A stretch of 47,061 nucleotides of DNA from Mycobacterium sp. (GCF_025933915.1 NZ_JAICZA010000019.1:1-47061); one strand, 5' to 3'; shown: positions 28,026 through 37,460, numbered from the stretch's first letter. Translations and numbers: made by a program. The notes: generated from the sequence alone by a model not told the origin.

Positions 28026-29504
28026 CTAACCGGTGAAGCGGTAGTCGTCCAAATCGAATCGCCGGCTGCGCCAGTAGGCCTCCAGCGTCGTCGAGGGGCG
28101 CAGCGGCACGTCGCCGTTCTTGTCGAAGTAATAGCTGTTGGCCAGCCGGCAACTGTCCTGCCAGAAGACCTGACGATGCCGCTTGCGCATCATCTCGGCG
28201 AAGTACCGGTCGTTGGCCTCCTTGGTGACCTCGACCCGCGTGGCACGCTCGCGGCGGGCCTGCTTCAGACACCGCACGATGTGGTGGGTCTGGGTCTCGA
28301 TCAGTGCGAAATACGACGAGCCCACATAGCCATACGGGCCCATCACGCTGAACAGATTGGGGAATTTGGGCACGCTGACACCCTCATAGGCCTGTAGCCG
28401 GTGTTCGTCCCAGAACCTGCTCAGCGTCGTGCCGTTGCTGCCGGTGATCGCAAAGGTCGGCAAGCTGTCGGTGTCCATCACTTTGAATCCCGTTGCCAAC
28501 AGCAGCACGTCGACCTCGTGGTCGGTGCCGTCGGTGGTGGCCACCGCTGCGGGCGTGATCTTGTCGATCGGTTCGGTGACCAGTCGCACATTGTCGCGGT
28601 TGAAGGTGGCCAGATAGGTGTTGTGGAAGCCAGGCCGTTTGCAGCCGACGGCGTAGTGCGGGGTGAGTTGCTCGCGCACCGTGGCGTCGTGGACCTGCTG
28701 ACGCAGATAGGAAAGCCCGGCCGACTTCATCCTCTTGGCCATCGGGAACACCGTGAAGTATTGCGCCGCGATCGGGAAGGTCAGCTCGACGAAGGCCTGG
28801 CTGAGCAGCCGCTGGGCGACTTTGCCGCCCGGAATGTGCATCGCCCAGCGCACCGGCGCGGGCAGCGGTACGTCCAGCTTCGGGAAGCACCAAATCGGGG
28901 TGCGCTGAAATACCGTGAGTTGGGCGACGATTGGGGCGATTTCGGGGATGACCTGCACCGCCGAGGCGCCGGTGCCGATCACGGCGACGCGCTTGCCCGC
29001 CAAGTCCTGGGTGTGATCCCACCGGGCGGTGTGCATGGTGATGCCGGCGAAGGAGTCCACGCCGTCGATGTCGGGCAGATTCGGCACGGTAAGCACGCCG
29101 CTGGCGCTGATCAAGAACCTGGCGGTGACTTCGCCGCCGGGGTCGGTCTGCACCCGCCACAAGGAATGCTCGTCGTCGAACTCGGCTGAGAGCACTTTGG
29201 TGTTGAACCGGATCCGCGATCGGATGCCGTACTTGTCGACGCAGTGTTCGGCGTAGGCCTTCAGTTCGCGGCCCGGGGCGTAGGTTCGCGACCAGCGCGG
29301 GCTCTGCTCGAATGAGAACTGGTAGGAAAACGACGGAATGTCCACGGCGATACCGGGATAGGTGTTCCAATGCCAGGTGCCGCCGACGCCGTCGGCGGCT
29401 TCGATCACCAGGTAATCGGGCAGTCCGGCCTTGTCGAGCTTGATCGCGGCGCCGATCCCGGCGAATCCGGCGCCGACGATCAGCGTGTGGTGGTCGGGGT
29501 TCAT
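28026..29504 (-). CDS. Flavin-containing Baeyer-Villiger-type monooxygenase (Rv1393c-like)
   Basis: The 492-residue FAD- and NADPH-dependent oxygenase has the FAD site GAGFAG (11-16), the NADPH site GTGASA (177-182), and the Baeyer-Villiger fingerprint FAGITMHTARWD (152-163) between them. Such enzymes insert oxygen next to ketones or oxidise sulfur, as EthA does with ethionamide. The substrate is unknown. The length equals that of M. tuberculosis Rv1393c. Its ATG overlaps the cyp132 stop by 4 nt, so a P450 and a BVMO are made from one transcript, suggesting successive oxidation of one lipid or steroid-like substrate (inference). Confidence 0.9.
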   Translation of the reverse strand: MNPDHHTLIVGAGFAGIGAAIKLDKAGLPDYLVIEAADGVGGTWHWNTYPGIAVDIPSFSYQFSFEQSPRWSRTYAPGRELKAYAEHCVDKYGIRSRIRFNTKVLSAEFDDEHSLWRVQTDPGGEVTARFLISASGVLTVPNLPDIDGVDSFAGITMHTARWDHTQDLAGKRVAVIGTGASAVQVIPEIAPIVAQLTVFQRTPIWCFPKLDVPLPAPVRWAMHIPGGKVAQRLLSQAFVELTFPIAAQYFTVFPMAKRMKSAGLSYLRQQVHDATVREQLTPHYAVGCKRPGFHNTYLATFNRDNVRLVTEPIDKITPAAVATTDGTDHEVDVLLLATGFKVMDTDSLPTFAITGSNGTTLSRFWDEHRLQAYEGVSVPKFPNLFSVMGPYGYVGSSYFALIETQTHHIVRCLKQARRERATRVEVTKEANDRYFAEMMRKRHRQVFWQDSCRLANSYYFDKNGDVPLRPSTTLEAYWRSRRFDLDDYRFTG

Positions 29505-30889
29505 TTGCGCCGCTTTCCGATCATGTGTATCCCGTTCTTCGGTCGTAGGGTCAGCGTTGCCTCGAGTTCGACAGGATGGCCGGGCGCGAGGTCAAAGGTA
29601 AAGCGCTGACTCATGATCGCCGCCATCAGCACCATCTCCATCAGGGCGAAGCTCTGTCCGATGCAGATGCGCCGGCCGCCGCCAAAGGGCAGGTATGCCG
29701 AGCGTGGACGGTCTTTGTCCGGCGGGCAGAACCGGCCGGGATCGAAGGTCTCCGGGTTCGGCCACCAGCGCGGGTCGTGGTGAATGTGGTGGATCGGGAT
29801 GAGAACGGTGGTGCCGCGGCGGATGTGATGGCCCTCGATGACATCGTGTTCGATGGCCCGCCGCGCGAGGATCCACACCGCCGAGAAGTAACGCTGCGAT
29901 TCCTGCAGGCATGCGGTGGTCCACGGCAGCCTGGCGAGGTCGTCGGCGGCGGGACGGCAGGGGCCCAGCGCGTCGTCGATTTCGTCAAGCATTCGGTCGC
30001 GCGCCGCGGTGTGCTGCGCCATCAGATACCAGAACCACGACATGGCATTGGCGGTGGTTTCGTGGCCGGCGAGCATGAATGTCAGCGCCTCGTCGCGGAT
30101 CCGCTGTCGTGGCCACCGTCCATCGTCGGCGCGTAGCAACACGTTGAGCAGGTCGGCGGAGTCGGTCGGGTGCGCCAGTCGGTGATCGATCACCGCGTTG
30201 ACGGCACGGTCCAGGGTGAGCGTGATGTCCTGTATGTCGCGCAACGGCGGCGGCATGCGGACGCCGGAGAACGCCAGCCAGTGCAGCGCGTCGTAAACCG
30301 GCCGCGGCATGAGGCCCCACAAGCCGAGGCGCTGCAGCCGCTCGGCATGCCGCAGCCCGCGTGTCGCCAGGTCGTTCATGCTTTCGATCAGTGGGCCGAA
30401 GTCCTGGCTGAACAGGGAATTGGCGACCACGCGCAGCGTGGCCTCGACCATCGTCTGGTGGATGTCGAATCGAGTCCCGGTCGGCAGTGTGTCGGTGACG
30501 GCCGTGATCGGATCGATGATCAGGTCGACGATGCCGCTCAGGTGGCGCCGGGCAAAGGTCGGGTTCAGCGGGCCGCGGTGCGCGGCCCAGGAATCACCCT
30601 CGTCGGTGAGCAGGTTGATACCCGCCGTGGCCCGGATGGGCTCGTACTCGTTGGATTTGACGTATTTCAGGCGGGCCTCGTGCAGCACGTGATCGACGTA
30701 ATCGGGGTGACTGAGTGAGACGAAACGCCTACCGGCGCAGCGAAATCGAGTGATGTCGGTGCCGCATATGCGGCTCATGAATCCGTCGCCCACATCGAAT
30801 CCGACAGTGAGGGCCTCGCGCGTCATTGTCCAGGAGCTCAGGCGTGTGGCGGGTCCCGTCAGGGCCCGCTCAGCGGTGAGGGGCGCCAT
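29501..30889 (-). CDS. cyp132: Cytochrome P450 CYP132
   Basis: The 462-residue P450 has all landmarks: I-helix [13 protein letters not shown]-helix ESQR, PERF-type DPGRF, and the haem loop [13 protein letters not shown] with the thiolate ligand Cys409. It matches M. tuberculosis CYP132 along its length, and its fatty-acid-hydroxylase-like features place it near CYP4-type enzymes. The substrate is not established. The ATG at 30889 follows a -10 box at 7 nt. It is divergent from the AraC-family gene across 76 nt; for the M. tuberculosis pair, the AraC protein Rv1395 is reported to activate cyp132 and repress itself. Confidence 0.93.
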   Translation of the reverse strand: MAPLTAERALTGPATRLSSWTMTREALTVGFDVGDGFMSRICGTDITRFRCAGRRFVSLSHPDYVDHVLHEARLKYVKSNEYEPIRATAGINLLTDEGDSWAAHRGPLNPTFARRHLSGIVDLIIDPITAVTDTLPTGTRFDIHQTMVEATLRVVANSLFSQDFGPLIESMNDLATRGLRHAERLQRLGLWGLMPRPVYDALHWLAFSGVRMPPPLRDIQDITLTLDRAVNAVIDHRLAHPTDSADLLNVLLRADDGRWPRQRIRDEALTFMLAGHETTANAMSWFWYLMAQHTAARDRMLDEIDDALGPCRPAADDLARLPWTTACLQESQRYFSAVWILARRAIEHDVIEGHHIRRGTTVLIPIHHIHHDPRWWPNPETFDPGRFCPPDKDRPRSAYLPFGGGRRICIGQSFALMEMVLMAAIMSQRFTFDLAPGHPVELEATLTLRPKNGIHMIGKRRK

Positions 30890-30896
30890 GACTCCA

Positions 30897-30902
30897 ACTG
30901 TA
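30897..30902 (-). promoter_or_regulatory. -10 box of the cyp132-monooxygenase unit
   Basis: On the minus strand TACAGT is followed by 7 nt to the ATG at 30889. The intervening TGGAGTC could also act as a weak Shine-Dalgarno sequence. The box lies in the 76-nt divergent region where the AraC protein should bind. Confidence 0.5.
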
Positions 30903-30965
30903 GGGGTGACGCGCGCGCCGAGTAATGAGATTATCGGACACAGAGTTGGGAATTTAGGACAGGTG

Positions 30966-31988
30966 ATGGCACGTCCTGCGTCAACGTTGAGTCATCCGGT
31001 GCATGCGACCCGGGTGCTGTGCGAGGTGGCCAGGGAGCGCGGGGTGCCCACGAGCGACGTGTTGGCGGGCACCGCGATCGACCCGGCCGATCTCGACAAG
31101 CCGGACACGATGGTCAGCGCGGGCGACGAGATCCTGGCGGTGCGCCAGCTGCTGGCCCGGCTTCCGGGCCACAGCGGCCTCGGCGTGGATGTGGGCAGCC
31201 GGTCCACGCTTACCCACTTGGGATTGTTCGGATTTGCGGTGATGTCATGTGGCACCCTTCGGGAATTGTTTTCCATCGCGATGCGCTATTTCGCGCTGAC
31301 CACCATGCACATCCATCTCACACTGTTCGAAACCGCGGAGGACTGCGTCATCGAGCTCGACGCCGACCACCTGCCCGCCGATGTGCGGGGATTCTTCATC
31401 GAACGTGATATCGCCGGAATCATCACGACTACAACGGCTTTCGCATTAGCGGTGACCGAAAAGTATGCCGATCAGGTATCGACGGAATTGGCGGTCGATG
31501 AGGAACTGCTGCGGCCGCTGCTCGAGCTCGTACCGGTTCACGACGTCGCGTTCGGCCGGGCGCACAACAGGTTGCACTTCCCGCGCGCGATGTTCGACGA
31601 GCCGCTACCGCAGGCCGACCGCCACACGTTGGAAATGTGCATGGCGCAGTGCGACGTGCTGATGCAGAACAGTGAGCGCCGCCTGGGCATCACCGCGTTG
31701 GTACGCAGCAAGCTGTTCCGCGATTCCGGTTTGTTCCCAACGCTTCCCGATGTTGCGGAGGAGCTCGACATCCATCCGCGAACGTTGCGCCGGCGGCTCG
31801 CCGAGGAAGGAACGTCGTTTCGGGCATTGTTGAACGAAGCGCGATCCACCATGGCCGTGGACCTGTTGCGCAATGTCGGGCTGACCGTGGAGGAGGTGTC
31901 CACCCGGCTGGGCTACACCGAAGTCTCGACGTTTTCGCATGCGTTCAAACGCTGGTGTGGCGTAGCGCCCAGCGCGTTTTCACGCTGA
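30966..31988 (+). CDS. AraC-family transcriptional regulator (Rv1395-like)
   Basis: The 340-residue regulator has an N-terminal Arabinose_bd-type ligand domain (about 1-200: [25 protein letters not shown]) and a C-terminal double HTH (about 240-335: [23 protein letters not shown] and [24 protein letters not shown]). The known homologue controls cyp132 from the shared intergenic region, and the same role is inferred here. A longer frame from 30750 was rejected because it runs through cyp132 and because the start at 30966 gives the N-terminus of the relatives. Only 2 nt separate its stop from the convergent lipI stop. Confidence 0.9.
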   Translation: MARPASTLSHPVHATRVLCEVARERGVPTSDVLAGTAIDPADLDKPDTMVSAGDEILAVRQLLARLPGHSGLGVDVGSRSTLTHLGLFGFAVMSCGTLRELFSIAMRYFALTTMHIHLTLFETAEDCVIELDADHLPADVRGFFIERDIAGIITTTTAFALAVTEKYADQVSTELAVDEELLRPLLELVPVHDVAFGRAHNRLHFPRAMFDEPLPQADRHTLEMCMAQCDVLMQNSERRLGITALVRSKLFRDSGLFPTLPDVAEELDIHPRTLRRRLAEEGTSFRALLNEARSTMAVDLLRNVGLTVEEVSTRLGYTEVSTFSHAFKRWCGVAPSAFSR

Positions 31989-31990
31989 GC

Positions 31991-32965
31991 CTACGGGTGC
32001 AGGGCTTTCTTCAACGCGGCCAGCCCGCGCTCGAGCGCCGCGGTGGCCGCGGGCACCACACCGGCATAGCCCAGGTAGCCGTGCACCAGCGTCTCGGCGT
32101 TGTGCACGTCGGCGGCGACCCCGGCGGCCGCCAGCAGTTCGCCGTATCGGAGGCCGTCGTCGCGCAGCGGGTCGTACCCGGCGACGCCGATGTAGGCCGG
32201 CGCCAGGTTGCTCAGGTCTTTCGCGCGCCCCGGCGCCATGTCCGACGGTGGGTCGGACAGATCGACTTCGCCCGCATACCAGCGGGAGAACTCGGCGACG
32301 GCCTTGACGTCGAGAATCGGCGCGGTGGCGTTTTCGGCGAAGGACGGTAGCGAGGCGTCCCACATGGTCGACGGGTACCACAACAACTGGAACGTCAAGG
32401 CCGGTCCGCCGCTATCGCGCGCCCGCTGCGCCACCGCGGCGGCGATGGTGCCGCCCGCTGAATCCCCGGCCACGGCGATCCGGCCCGGGTCGGCCCGGAG
32501 GTCGGCGGCGTTCTCGGCGGCCCAAAGCGTTGCGGCCCAACCGTCTTCGACGGCGCCGGGGTAGGGGTGCTCGGGGGCCAGCCGGTAGTCGACGGACACC
32601 ACGATCGCGTCGGCGCCGACGGCATGCTGACGGGCCGTGCCGTCGTGCGTGTCGAGGTCGCCGATGACGAAGCCGCCGCCGTGGAAGTACAGCACGACGG
32701 GCGCCGCGGGGCTGCCCGGGTGACCGTCGGAATGATTTGGTGGCCAATAAATCCGGACCGCGATCGAACCCGCGGGGCCCGCAATCGTGCGGTCCTCGAC
32801 CCGCAGCTCGGGATGCAGTGGCCTGCGCGGCAGGTCGCGGAACCGCTGCCGCGCCGCGTCGATCCCGTCCTCGGTGGATAGCCGGAAGGGAACCGCATCC
32901 AGTACCTTCTGCAGGATGGGGTCGATCGCGGGTTTCTCGTCGGCTGTGTTATCCAAGCTGGGCAT
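31991..32965 (-). CDS. lipI: Alpha/beta hydrolase, hormone-sensitive-lipase family esterase
   Basis: The 324-residue esterase has the oxyanion motif HGGGF (95-99), nucleophile elbow GDSAG (167-171) with Ser169, and an Asp in YDPLRDDG and a His in VHGYLGY completing the triad. The N-terminus [18 protein letters not shown] resembles LipI rather than LipH of M. tuberculosis. There the two genes are adjacent, whereas here only one is present, so the symbol is a judgement. No signal peptide is present; it is probably a cytosolic short-chain esterase. The ATG shares its CATG with the start of the divergent membrane-protein gene, and a -10 box lies 6 nt upstream. Confidence 0.88.
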   Translation of the reverse strand: MPSLDNTADEKPAIDPILQKVLDAVPFRLSTEDGIDAARQRFRDLPRRPLHPELRVEDRTIAGPAGSIAVRIYWPPNHSDGHPGSPAAPVVLYFHGGGFVIGDLDTHDGTARQHAVGADAIVVSVDYRLAPEHPYPGAVEDGWAATLWAAENAADLRADPGRIAVAGDSAGGTIAAAVAQRARDSGGPALTFQLLWYPSTMWDASLPSFAENATAPILDVKAVAEFSRWYAGEVDLSDPPSDMAPGRAKDLSNLAPAYIGVAGYDPLRDDGLRYGELLAAAGVAADVHNAETLVHGYLGYAGVVPAATAALERGLAALKKALHP

Positions 32966-33734
32966 GGACGTACCGTACGCACCTCGTCTGGTGGCGGGCG
33001 CCTGGGTGGTGGCCGGCTGGGCGGCCCTCGGCTACGGCATCTACCTGACCGTGCTGGCGCTGCGCTCCCCGCCGGGTATGGAGCTGACCGGGCACTGGGT
33101 GCTGCAGCCGGCGTTCAAGGCGTCGATGGCGTTCCTGCTGATGCTGGCCGCGGCGGGGCACGGGCACGTTCGGGAGCGGCGGTGGCTGATGCTGGCGCTG
33201 CTGTTGTCGGCCATCGGCGACTGGGTGCTCGCGATCCCGTGGTGGACGCTGTCTTTCGTGGTCGGTTTGGCGGCATTCTTGTTGGCGCACTTGTGTTTTA
33301 TCGCCGCCCTGCTGCCGCTGGTTCCGCCGTTCTCGCTGTCGTCGCACGGCGAGCGGCCGTCGACGCTGCGCATCGCCGCGGTGGTCCTGATGTGTCTGTC
33401 CTCGATCGCGCTGCTGGTGTGGTTCTGGCCGCACCTGGGCCCGGACCAGCTGACCCTTCCGGTGACGGTCTACCTCGTGGTGCTGACCGCCATGGTGTGC
33501 ACGGCGCTGCTGGCGAAACTGCCGACGATCTGGACGGCGGTGGGGGCGCTGTGTTTCGCGGCCTCGGACTCGATGATCGCCATCAGCCGCTTCATCCTGG
33601 GCAACGAGGCGCTGGCGGTGCCGATCTGGTGGTCGTATGCGGCCGCCCAGATCCTGATCACGGCCGGGTTCTTCTTCGGCCGCGAGTCCTTCGCCGAGGA
33701 CACCCGGGACGCTCCGGCCCCCGCTGAAGGCTGA
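32964..33734 (+). CDS. YhhN-family membrane protein (Rv1401-like)
   Basis: The 256-residue protein has about eight membrane helices and the YhhN/TMEM86 pattern: [16 protein letters not shown] near residue 50, [12 protein letters not shown], and [11 protein letters not shown] near the C-terminal third with its conserved Asp. In animals TMEM86 proteins are lysoplasmalogenases that cleave vinyl-ether lysolipids; whether bacterial members do so is not settled. The ATG at 32964 overlaps the lipI start codon on the other strand by 2 nt. A start further downstream (GTG codons from about 32990) is possible but would cut into the first helix. The lipase-like neighbour suggests lipid metabolism. Confidence 0.85.
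   Translation: MDVPYAPRLVAGAWVVAGWAALGYGIYLTVLALRSPPGMELTGHWVLQPAFKASMAFLLMLAAAGHGHVRERRWLMLALLLSAIGDWVLAIPWWTLSFVVGLAAFLLAHLCFIAALLPLVPPFSLSSHGERPSTLRIAAVVLMCLSSIALLVWFWPHLGPDQLTLPVTVYLVVLTAMVCTALLAKLPTIWTAVGALCFAASDSMIAISRFILGNEALAVPIWWSYAAAQILITAGFFFGRESFAEDTRDAPAPAEG
32972..32977 (-). promoter_or_regulatory. Leaderless -10 box of lipI
   Basis: On the minus strand TACGGT is followed by 6 nt and the ATG at 32965. It lies within the first codons of the divergent YhhN-family gene. Confidence 0.5.
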
Positions 33735-33814
33735 TTTGTCGCATGCTCCCGGTACGCTGCGGGCCGGACGGTAACAACATTGGATAGCAGCATGATTCGC
33801 GGCCCGAGGGCGTC

Positions 33815-35827
33815 GTGAGCCCCAGCGGGCGCATACCGGTCGAGGTGGAACCCATCGCCCGGGTGCTGCCGATGCTGTCGGTACCGCACCTGGACCGCGA
33901 GTTCGACTACCTGGTGTCGGCCGACCAGTCCGACGACGCCCAGCCCGGGGTCCGGGTCCGGGTGCGCTTCCACGGCCGGCTGGTCGACGGGTTCGTGCTG
34001 GAGCGCCGCAATGACACCGACCACCCCGGCAAGCTGGGCTGGCTCGAACGCGTCGTGTCGGCCGAACCGGTCCTCACCCCGGAAATCCGCCGGCTGGTCG
34101 ACGCGGTGGCTGCGCATTACGCGGGCACCCGCCCCGACGTGTTGCGTCTGGCCGTGCCGGCTCGCCACGCCCGGGTCGAGCGGGAACCCGTCGTGAGCCG
34201 AGAGCCGCCGGGCCCGGCGCTGCCGGCGCCCGTCGACCCGTCGGGCTGGGACGTTTACGACCGGGGCGCTCAGTTCCTCGCCGCCCTGGCCGAGTCGCGC
34301 GCCGCCCGGGCGGTGTGGCAGACGCTGCCGGGCGAGCCGTGGACCGAGCGATTCGCCGAGGCCGCCGCCCAGACGGTGCGGGCCGGCCGGTCGGTGCTGG
34401 CGATCGTTCCCGATCAGCGTGACCTGGACGCCCTGTGGCGGGCCGTGACGATGCGGATCGACGAGGGCAGCGTGGTCGCCCTGTCGGCCGGGCTGGGGCC
34501 GGCCGCCCGCTACCGGCGCTGGCTGGCGGCGCTGCGCGGCACCGCGCGGCTGGTGATCGGCACGCGCAGCGCGGTGTTCGCGCCGATGAGCGATTTGGGT
34601 CTGGTGATGGTGTGGGCCGACGCCGACGACAGCCTGGCCGAGCCGCGGGCCCCGTACCCGCACGCCCGCGAGGTGGCGATGCTGCGCGCGCATCAGGCCC
34701 GGTGCGCGGCGTTGATCGGCGGCTACGCGCGAACCGCCGAAGCCCACGCGTTGGTGCGCGGCGGATGGGCGCATGACATCGTCGCGGCACGGCCCGTGGT
34801 GCGCGCCCGGACCCCGCGGGTGATTGCGCTCGACGACAGCGGCTACGCCGACGAGCGCGACCCGGCGGCACGCACGGCACGCATTCCCTCGATCGCGCTG
34901 CGCGCTGCCCGCTCGGCGCTGCAGGCCGGGGCGCCGGTGCTGGTGCAGGTGCCGCGACGCGGGTACGTCCCGTCGCTGGCGTGCGCGCGCTGCCGCGCCA
35001 TCGCCCGTTGCCGGCACTGCACGGGTCCGCTGTCGTTGCAGGAGGGGGGCGCGGCGCTGCTCTGCCGCTGGTGCGGGCGGACCGACCCGACGCGACGGTG
35101 CGCGCGCTGCGGGTCGGATGCGGTGCGCGCCGTCGTCGTCGGGGCCCGCCGCACCGCCGAAGAGCTGGGCCGCGCGTTTCCGGGCACGACGGTGATCACT
35201 TCGTCGGGCGACGGTGTCGTGCCCGAGGTCGCGCCCGGCCCCGCCGTGGTGGTCGCCACCCCGGGAGCCGAGCCGGACGCCTCCGGTGGCTATGGGGCGG
35301 CGCTGCTGTTGGACACGTGGGCGCTGCTGGGCCGGCAAGATCTGCGTGCCGGGGAGGACGCGCTGTGGCGCTGGATGAGCGCCGCCGCGCTAGTCCGTGC
35401 CCGCGGTGACGGCGGCGTGGTGCTGGTGGTCGCCGAATCATCGCTTGCCACGGTGCAATCGCTGATCCGCTGGGATCCGGTGGGGCACGCGGAATCCGAA
35501 CTGACCGCCCGAACCGAAGTCGGGTTGCCGCCCAGTGTGCACATCGCGGCCATCGATGGAACGCCCGCCGCCGTGACCGCGCTGCTCGAGGAGGCCGGGC
35601 TGTCCGACCTCGACGCCGACCTGCTCGGGCCGGTGGACCTTCCGGCCGGTGCGCGACGTCCGGCGGGAACCCCCGCCGGTGCACCGGTGACCAGAATGCT
35701 GGTGCGGGTTCCCCGCCGACAGGGCCTGGCGCTCGCAGCGGCGCTGCGGCGCGGCGTCGCTGTGCTCAGCGCCCGGCAAACCCACGAGCCCGCCCGGGTG
35801 CAGATCGACCCGTTGCACGTCGGATAA
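33815..35827 (+). CDS. priA: PriA-like primosomal protein lacking helicase motifs
   Basis: The 670-residue homologue of the replication restart protein PriA has the N-terminal 3'-DNA-end-binding domain (ARVLPMLSVPHLDREFDYLV) and a zinc-binding region with eight Cys in CxxC pairs at about 388-435 (CARCR, CRHC, CRWCG, CARCG). In the place of Walker A it reads LPGEPWTE instead of GxxGxGKT, and in the place of the DEEH box it reads WADADD. It therefore should not hydrolyse ATP or unwind DNA. This matches the known state of actinobacterial PriA proteins. A scaffold role in restart is inference. The start is GTG, 80 nt after the YhhN-family gene. Confidence 0.9.
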   Translation: MSPSGRIPVEVEPIARVLPMLSVPHLDREFDYLVSADQSDDAQPGVRVRVRFHGRLVDGFVLERRNDTDHPGKLGWLERVVSAEPVLTPEIRRLVDAVAAHYAGTRPDVLRLAVPARHARVEREPVVSREPPGPALPAPVDPSGWDVYDRGAQFLAALAESRAARAVWQTLPGEPWTERFAEAAAQTVRAGRSVLAIVPDQRDLDALWRAVTMRIDEGSVVALSAGLGPAARYRRWLAALRGTARLVIGTRSAVFAPMSDLGLVMVWADADDSLAEPRAPYPHAREVAMLRAHQARCAALIGGYARTAEAHALVRGGWAHDIVAARPVVRARTPRVIALDDSGYADERDPAARTARIPSIALRAARSALQAGAPVLVQVPRRGYVPSLACARCRAIARCRHCTGPLSLQEGGAALLCRWCGRTDPTRRCARCGSDAVRAVVVGARRTAEELGRAFPGTTVITSSGDGVVPEVAPGPAVVVATPGAEPDASGGYGAALLLDTWALLGRQDLRAGEDALWRWMSAAALVRARGDGGVVLVVAESSLATVQSLIRWDPVGHAESELTARTEVGLPPSVHIAAIDGTPAAVTALLEEAGLSDLDADLLGPVDLPAGARRPAGTPAGAPVTRMLVRVPRRQGLALAAALRRGVAVLSARQTHEPARVQIDPLHVG

Positions 35828-35849
35828 CCTTCACAAACTATTACCCTAG

Positions 35850-35873
35850 GCGACAGTATGCGCATGCAATATT
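35850..35873 (+). promoter_or_regulatory. Candidate MarR operator upstream of its own gene
   Basis: An AT-richer segment contains the perfect palindrome ATGCGCAT (35858-35865). Its first 20 nt match the element upstream of the divergent methyltransferase gene (37398-37421) at 15 positions, and all five differences are transitions. It overlaps a possible -10 box TATTCT (35870-35875). Confidence 0.55.
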
Positions 35874-35955
35874 CTCTGTTTACGACATTAGAAGGTTGCT
35901 ACACTTTCTATTCCTTAGCCGCCGAGAGGCCGGAAACCATCCGGGGAGGGGCGAT

Positions 35956-36441
35956 ATGACCGCGGACAACACGACCGTTGACGAGTCATTGGATGTCATC
36001 ACCGATGCATTGCTGACGGCCTCCCGTTTGCTGATAGCCATCTCGGCCCGCTCCATCGGGCAGGTCGACGAGACCATCACCATCGCGCAGTTCCGGACGC
36101 TGGTGATCCTGTCCAATCGCGGCCCGGTCAACCTGGCGACCCTCGCGGGTCTGCTGGGGGTGCAGCCGTCGGCCACCGGCCGGATGGTGGACCGATTGGT
36201 TGCCGCCGGACTGATTGACCGCCTGCCGCACCCGACCTCGCGGCGTGAGCTGCTCGCCGCGCTGACCACGCGCGGCCGCGACGTCGTCCGCCAGGTCACC
36301 GCGCACCGGCGCACCGAGATCGCGGCCATCGTCGCGAAGATGCCGCCGCCGGAGCGCCACGGGCTGGTGCGGGCGCTGACGGCGTTCACCGCGGCCGGCG
36401 GCGAGCCCGATGTGCACCTGGACGCCGAGCTCGATCTGTAG
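35956..36441 (+). CDS. MarR-family regulator (Rv1404-like)
   Basis: The 161-residue winged-helix repressor has the HTH segment VNLATLAGLLGVQPSATGRMVDRL and the wing RLPHPTSRRELLAALTTRGRD. The preceding helix TIAQFRTLVIL is typical of the family. In M. tuberculosis the homologue Rv1404 controls the flanking methyltransferase genes and is linked to acid stress; here only one methyltransferase gene is adjacent. The ATG at 35956 has GGGGAGGGG 5 nt upstream. An ORF starting 20 codons earlier was rejected. The genes end facing each other with 20 nt between. Confidence 0.9.
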   Translation: MTADNTTVDESLDVITDALLTASRLLIAISARSIGQVDETITIAQFRTLVILSNRGPVNLATLAGLLGVQPSATGRMVDRLVAAGLIDRLPHPTSRRELLAALTTRGRDVVRQVTAHRRTEIAAIVAKMPPPERHGLVRALTAFTAAGGEPDVHLDAELDL

Positions 36442-36461
36442 CCGGCTCGCGACCATCGGGA

Positions 36462-37289
36462 TTACGCGCTGCGCTTTGTCGCGGTGACCAGCAGGTACTC
36501 CCAGCCCATGGTGCCGTCGGCGAGGTGGTGCTGCGCGAGTTCGATGAGTTGGGCGTCGAGCTCGGCGGCCAGCACCCGGTTGTGGCCGATGTTCGCGTAG
36601 GCCTCGATCGTGGGGCCGTAGTGCTTTTTGAAGTAGGTGTGCACAGCCTCGGCGCCGCCGAAGCGGTTCACCGCCAACATGTCACGCGCCGTGGTGATCT
36701 CGCTGATGCGCTCACCGAGCAGCGCGGTGACATAGTCCGGGCGCCCCCACAGCGCCGCCGGCGGCACGGGGTGCGACAGGCTCGGCCGGTAGGGCCGGAT
36801 GGTGGCCAGCATCCGGCCGAAGAAGCCTTCCGGGGTCCAGCTGATCACGCCGATCGTCCCGCCCGGCCGGCAGACGCGGACCAGCTCGTGGGCGGCGCGC
36901 CGCTGGTCGGGTGCGAACTGCACGCCGATCGCGGACATGACGACGTCGAATTCGCCGTCGCTGAACGGCAGCGCGTGCGCATTGGCTTCCCGGTAATCGA
37001 TCCTCAAGCCCTGGGCGGCGGCCCGGTCCCGTGAGCGGAGGAGCAGCTCCGGCGTGAGGTCGGTGGAGACGACGGCGGCGCCGGTGGCGGCGGCCGGCAG
37101 CGAGATATTGCCCGAGCCGGCGGCGACATCGAGGACCCGGACGCCGGGCCCGACGCCGGTGGCCTCGACGAGGGCGGGGCCCAGCGGGGCCATCACTTCC
37201 TCGGCCATCAGGGCGTAGTCGCCCAGCGCCCAAACCGTGCGATGTGTGGCGGCGACGCTGGCGTCGCTGACGGTGGAGTCGAGGGTCAT
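36462..37289 (-). CDS. Class I SAM-dependent methyltransferase (Rv1405c-like)
   Basis: The 275-residue methyltransferase has motif I VLDVAAGSGN (52-61), the acidic end of strand 2 (VVSTDLTPELL) and motif FDVVMSAIGVQFAP, the UbiE/Methyltransf_11 pattern. The substrate is unknown. In M. tuberculosis Rv1405c is induced by acid and under control of the neighbouring MarR protein. The ATG at 37289 follows AAGGAGGTCTG, an almost ideal ribosome binding site. A start at 37427 was rejected because it would include the promoter and operator-like region. Confidence 0.9.
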   Translation of the reverse strand: MTLDSTVSDASVAATHRTVWALGDYALMAEEVMAPLGPALVEATGVGPGVRVLDVAAGSGNISLPAAATGAAVVSTDLTPELLLRSRDRAAAQGLRIDYREANAHALPFSDGEFDVVMSAIGVQFAPDQRRAAHELVRVCRPGGTIGVISWTPEGFFGRMLATIRPYRPSLSHPVPPAALWGRPDYVTALLGERISEITTARDMLAVNRFGGAEAVHTYFKKHYGPTIEAYANIGHNRVLAAELDAQLIELAQHHLADGTMGWEYLLVTATKRSA

Positions 37290-37384
37290 CAGACCTCCTT
37301 GGGGGAAGGGAAGGGTCGTGTCTCGACGTCGTCGTCGACCTGAAACGGCAGTGTGATGAGGCCGCTGAATAATGGCTCCCAGAA

Positions 37385-37421
37385 ATAGTAGCCATGAGCA
37401 ATAGTGTACGCACGCAAATCC
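37385..37421 (-). promoter_or_regulatory. Promoter and candidate MarR operator of the methyltransferase gene
   Basis: On the minus strand TACTAT (plus-strand 37385-37390) is a TANNNT -10 box. The operator-like element at 37398-37421, with core GTGTACGCAC showing GTG/CAC symmetry, would cover the -35 region. The element is the partner of 35850-35873. Confidence 0.5.
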
Positions 37422-37460
37422 GGTCACCTCGGGCGGGTCCGGTCGGCGTCCGGCGCTTCC

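Noticed and set aside
33470..35338. 622-codon open frame opposite priA
   Set aside because: Its composition is that of an antisense shadow, it has no start signal, and the priA frame on the other strand matches a known family over its full length.
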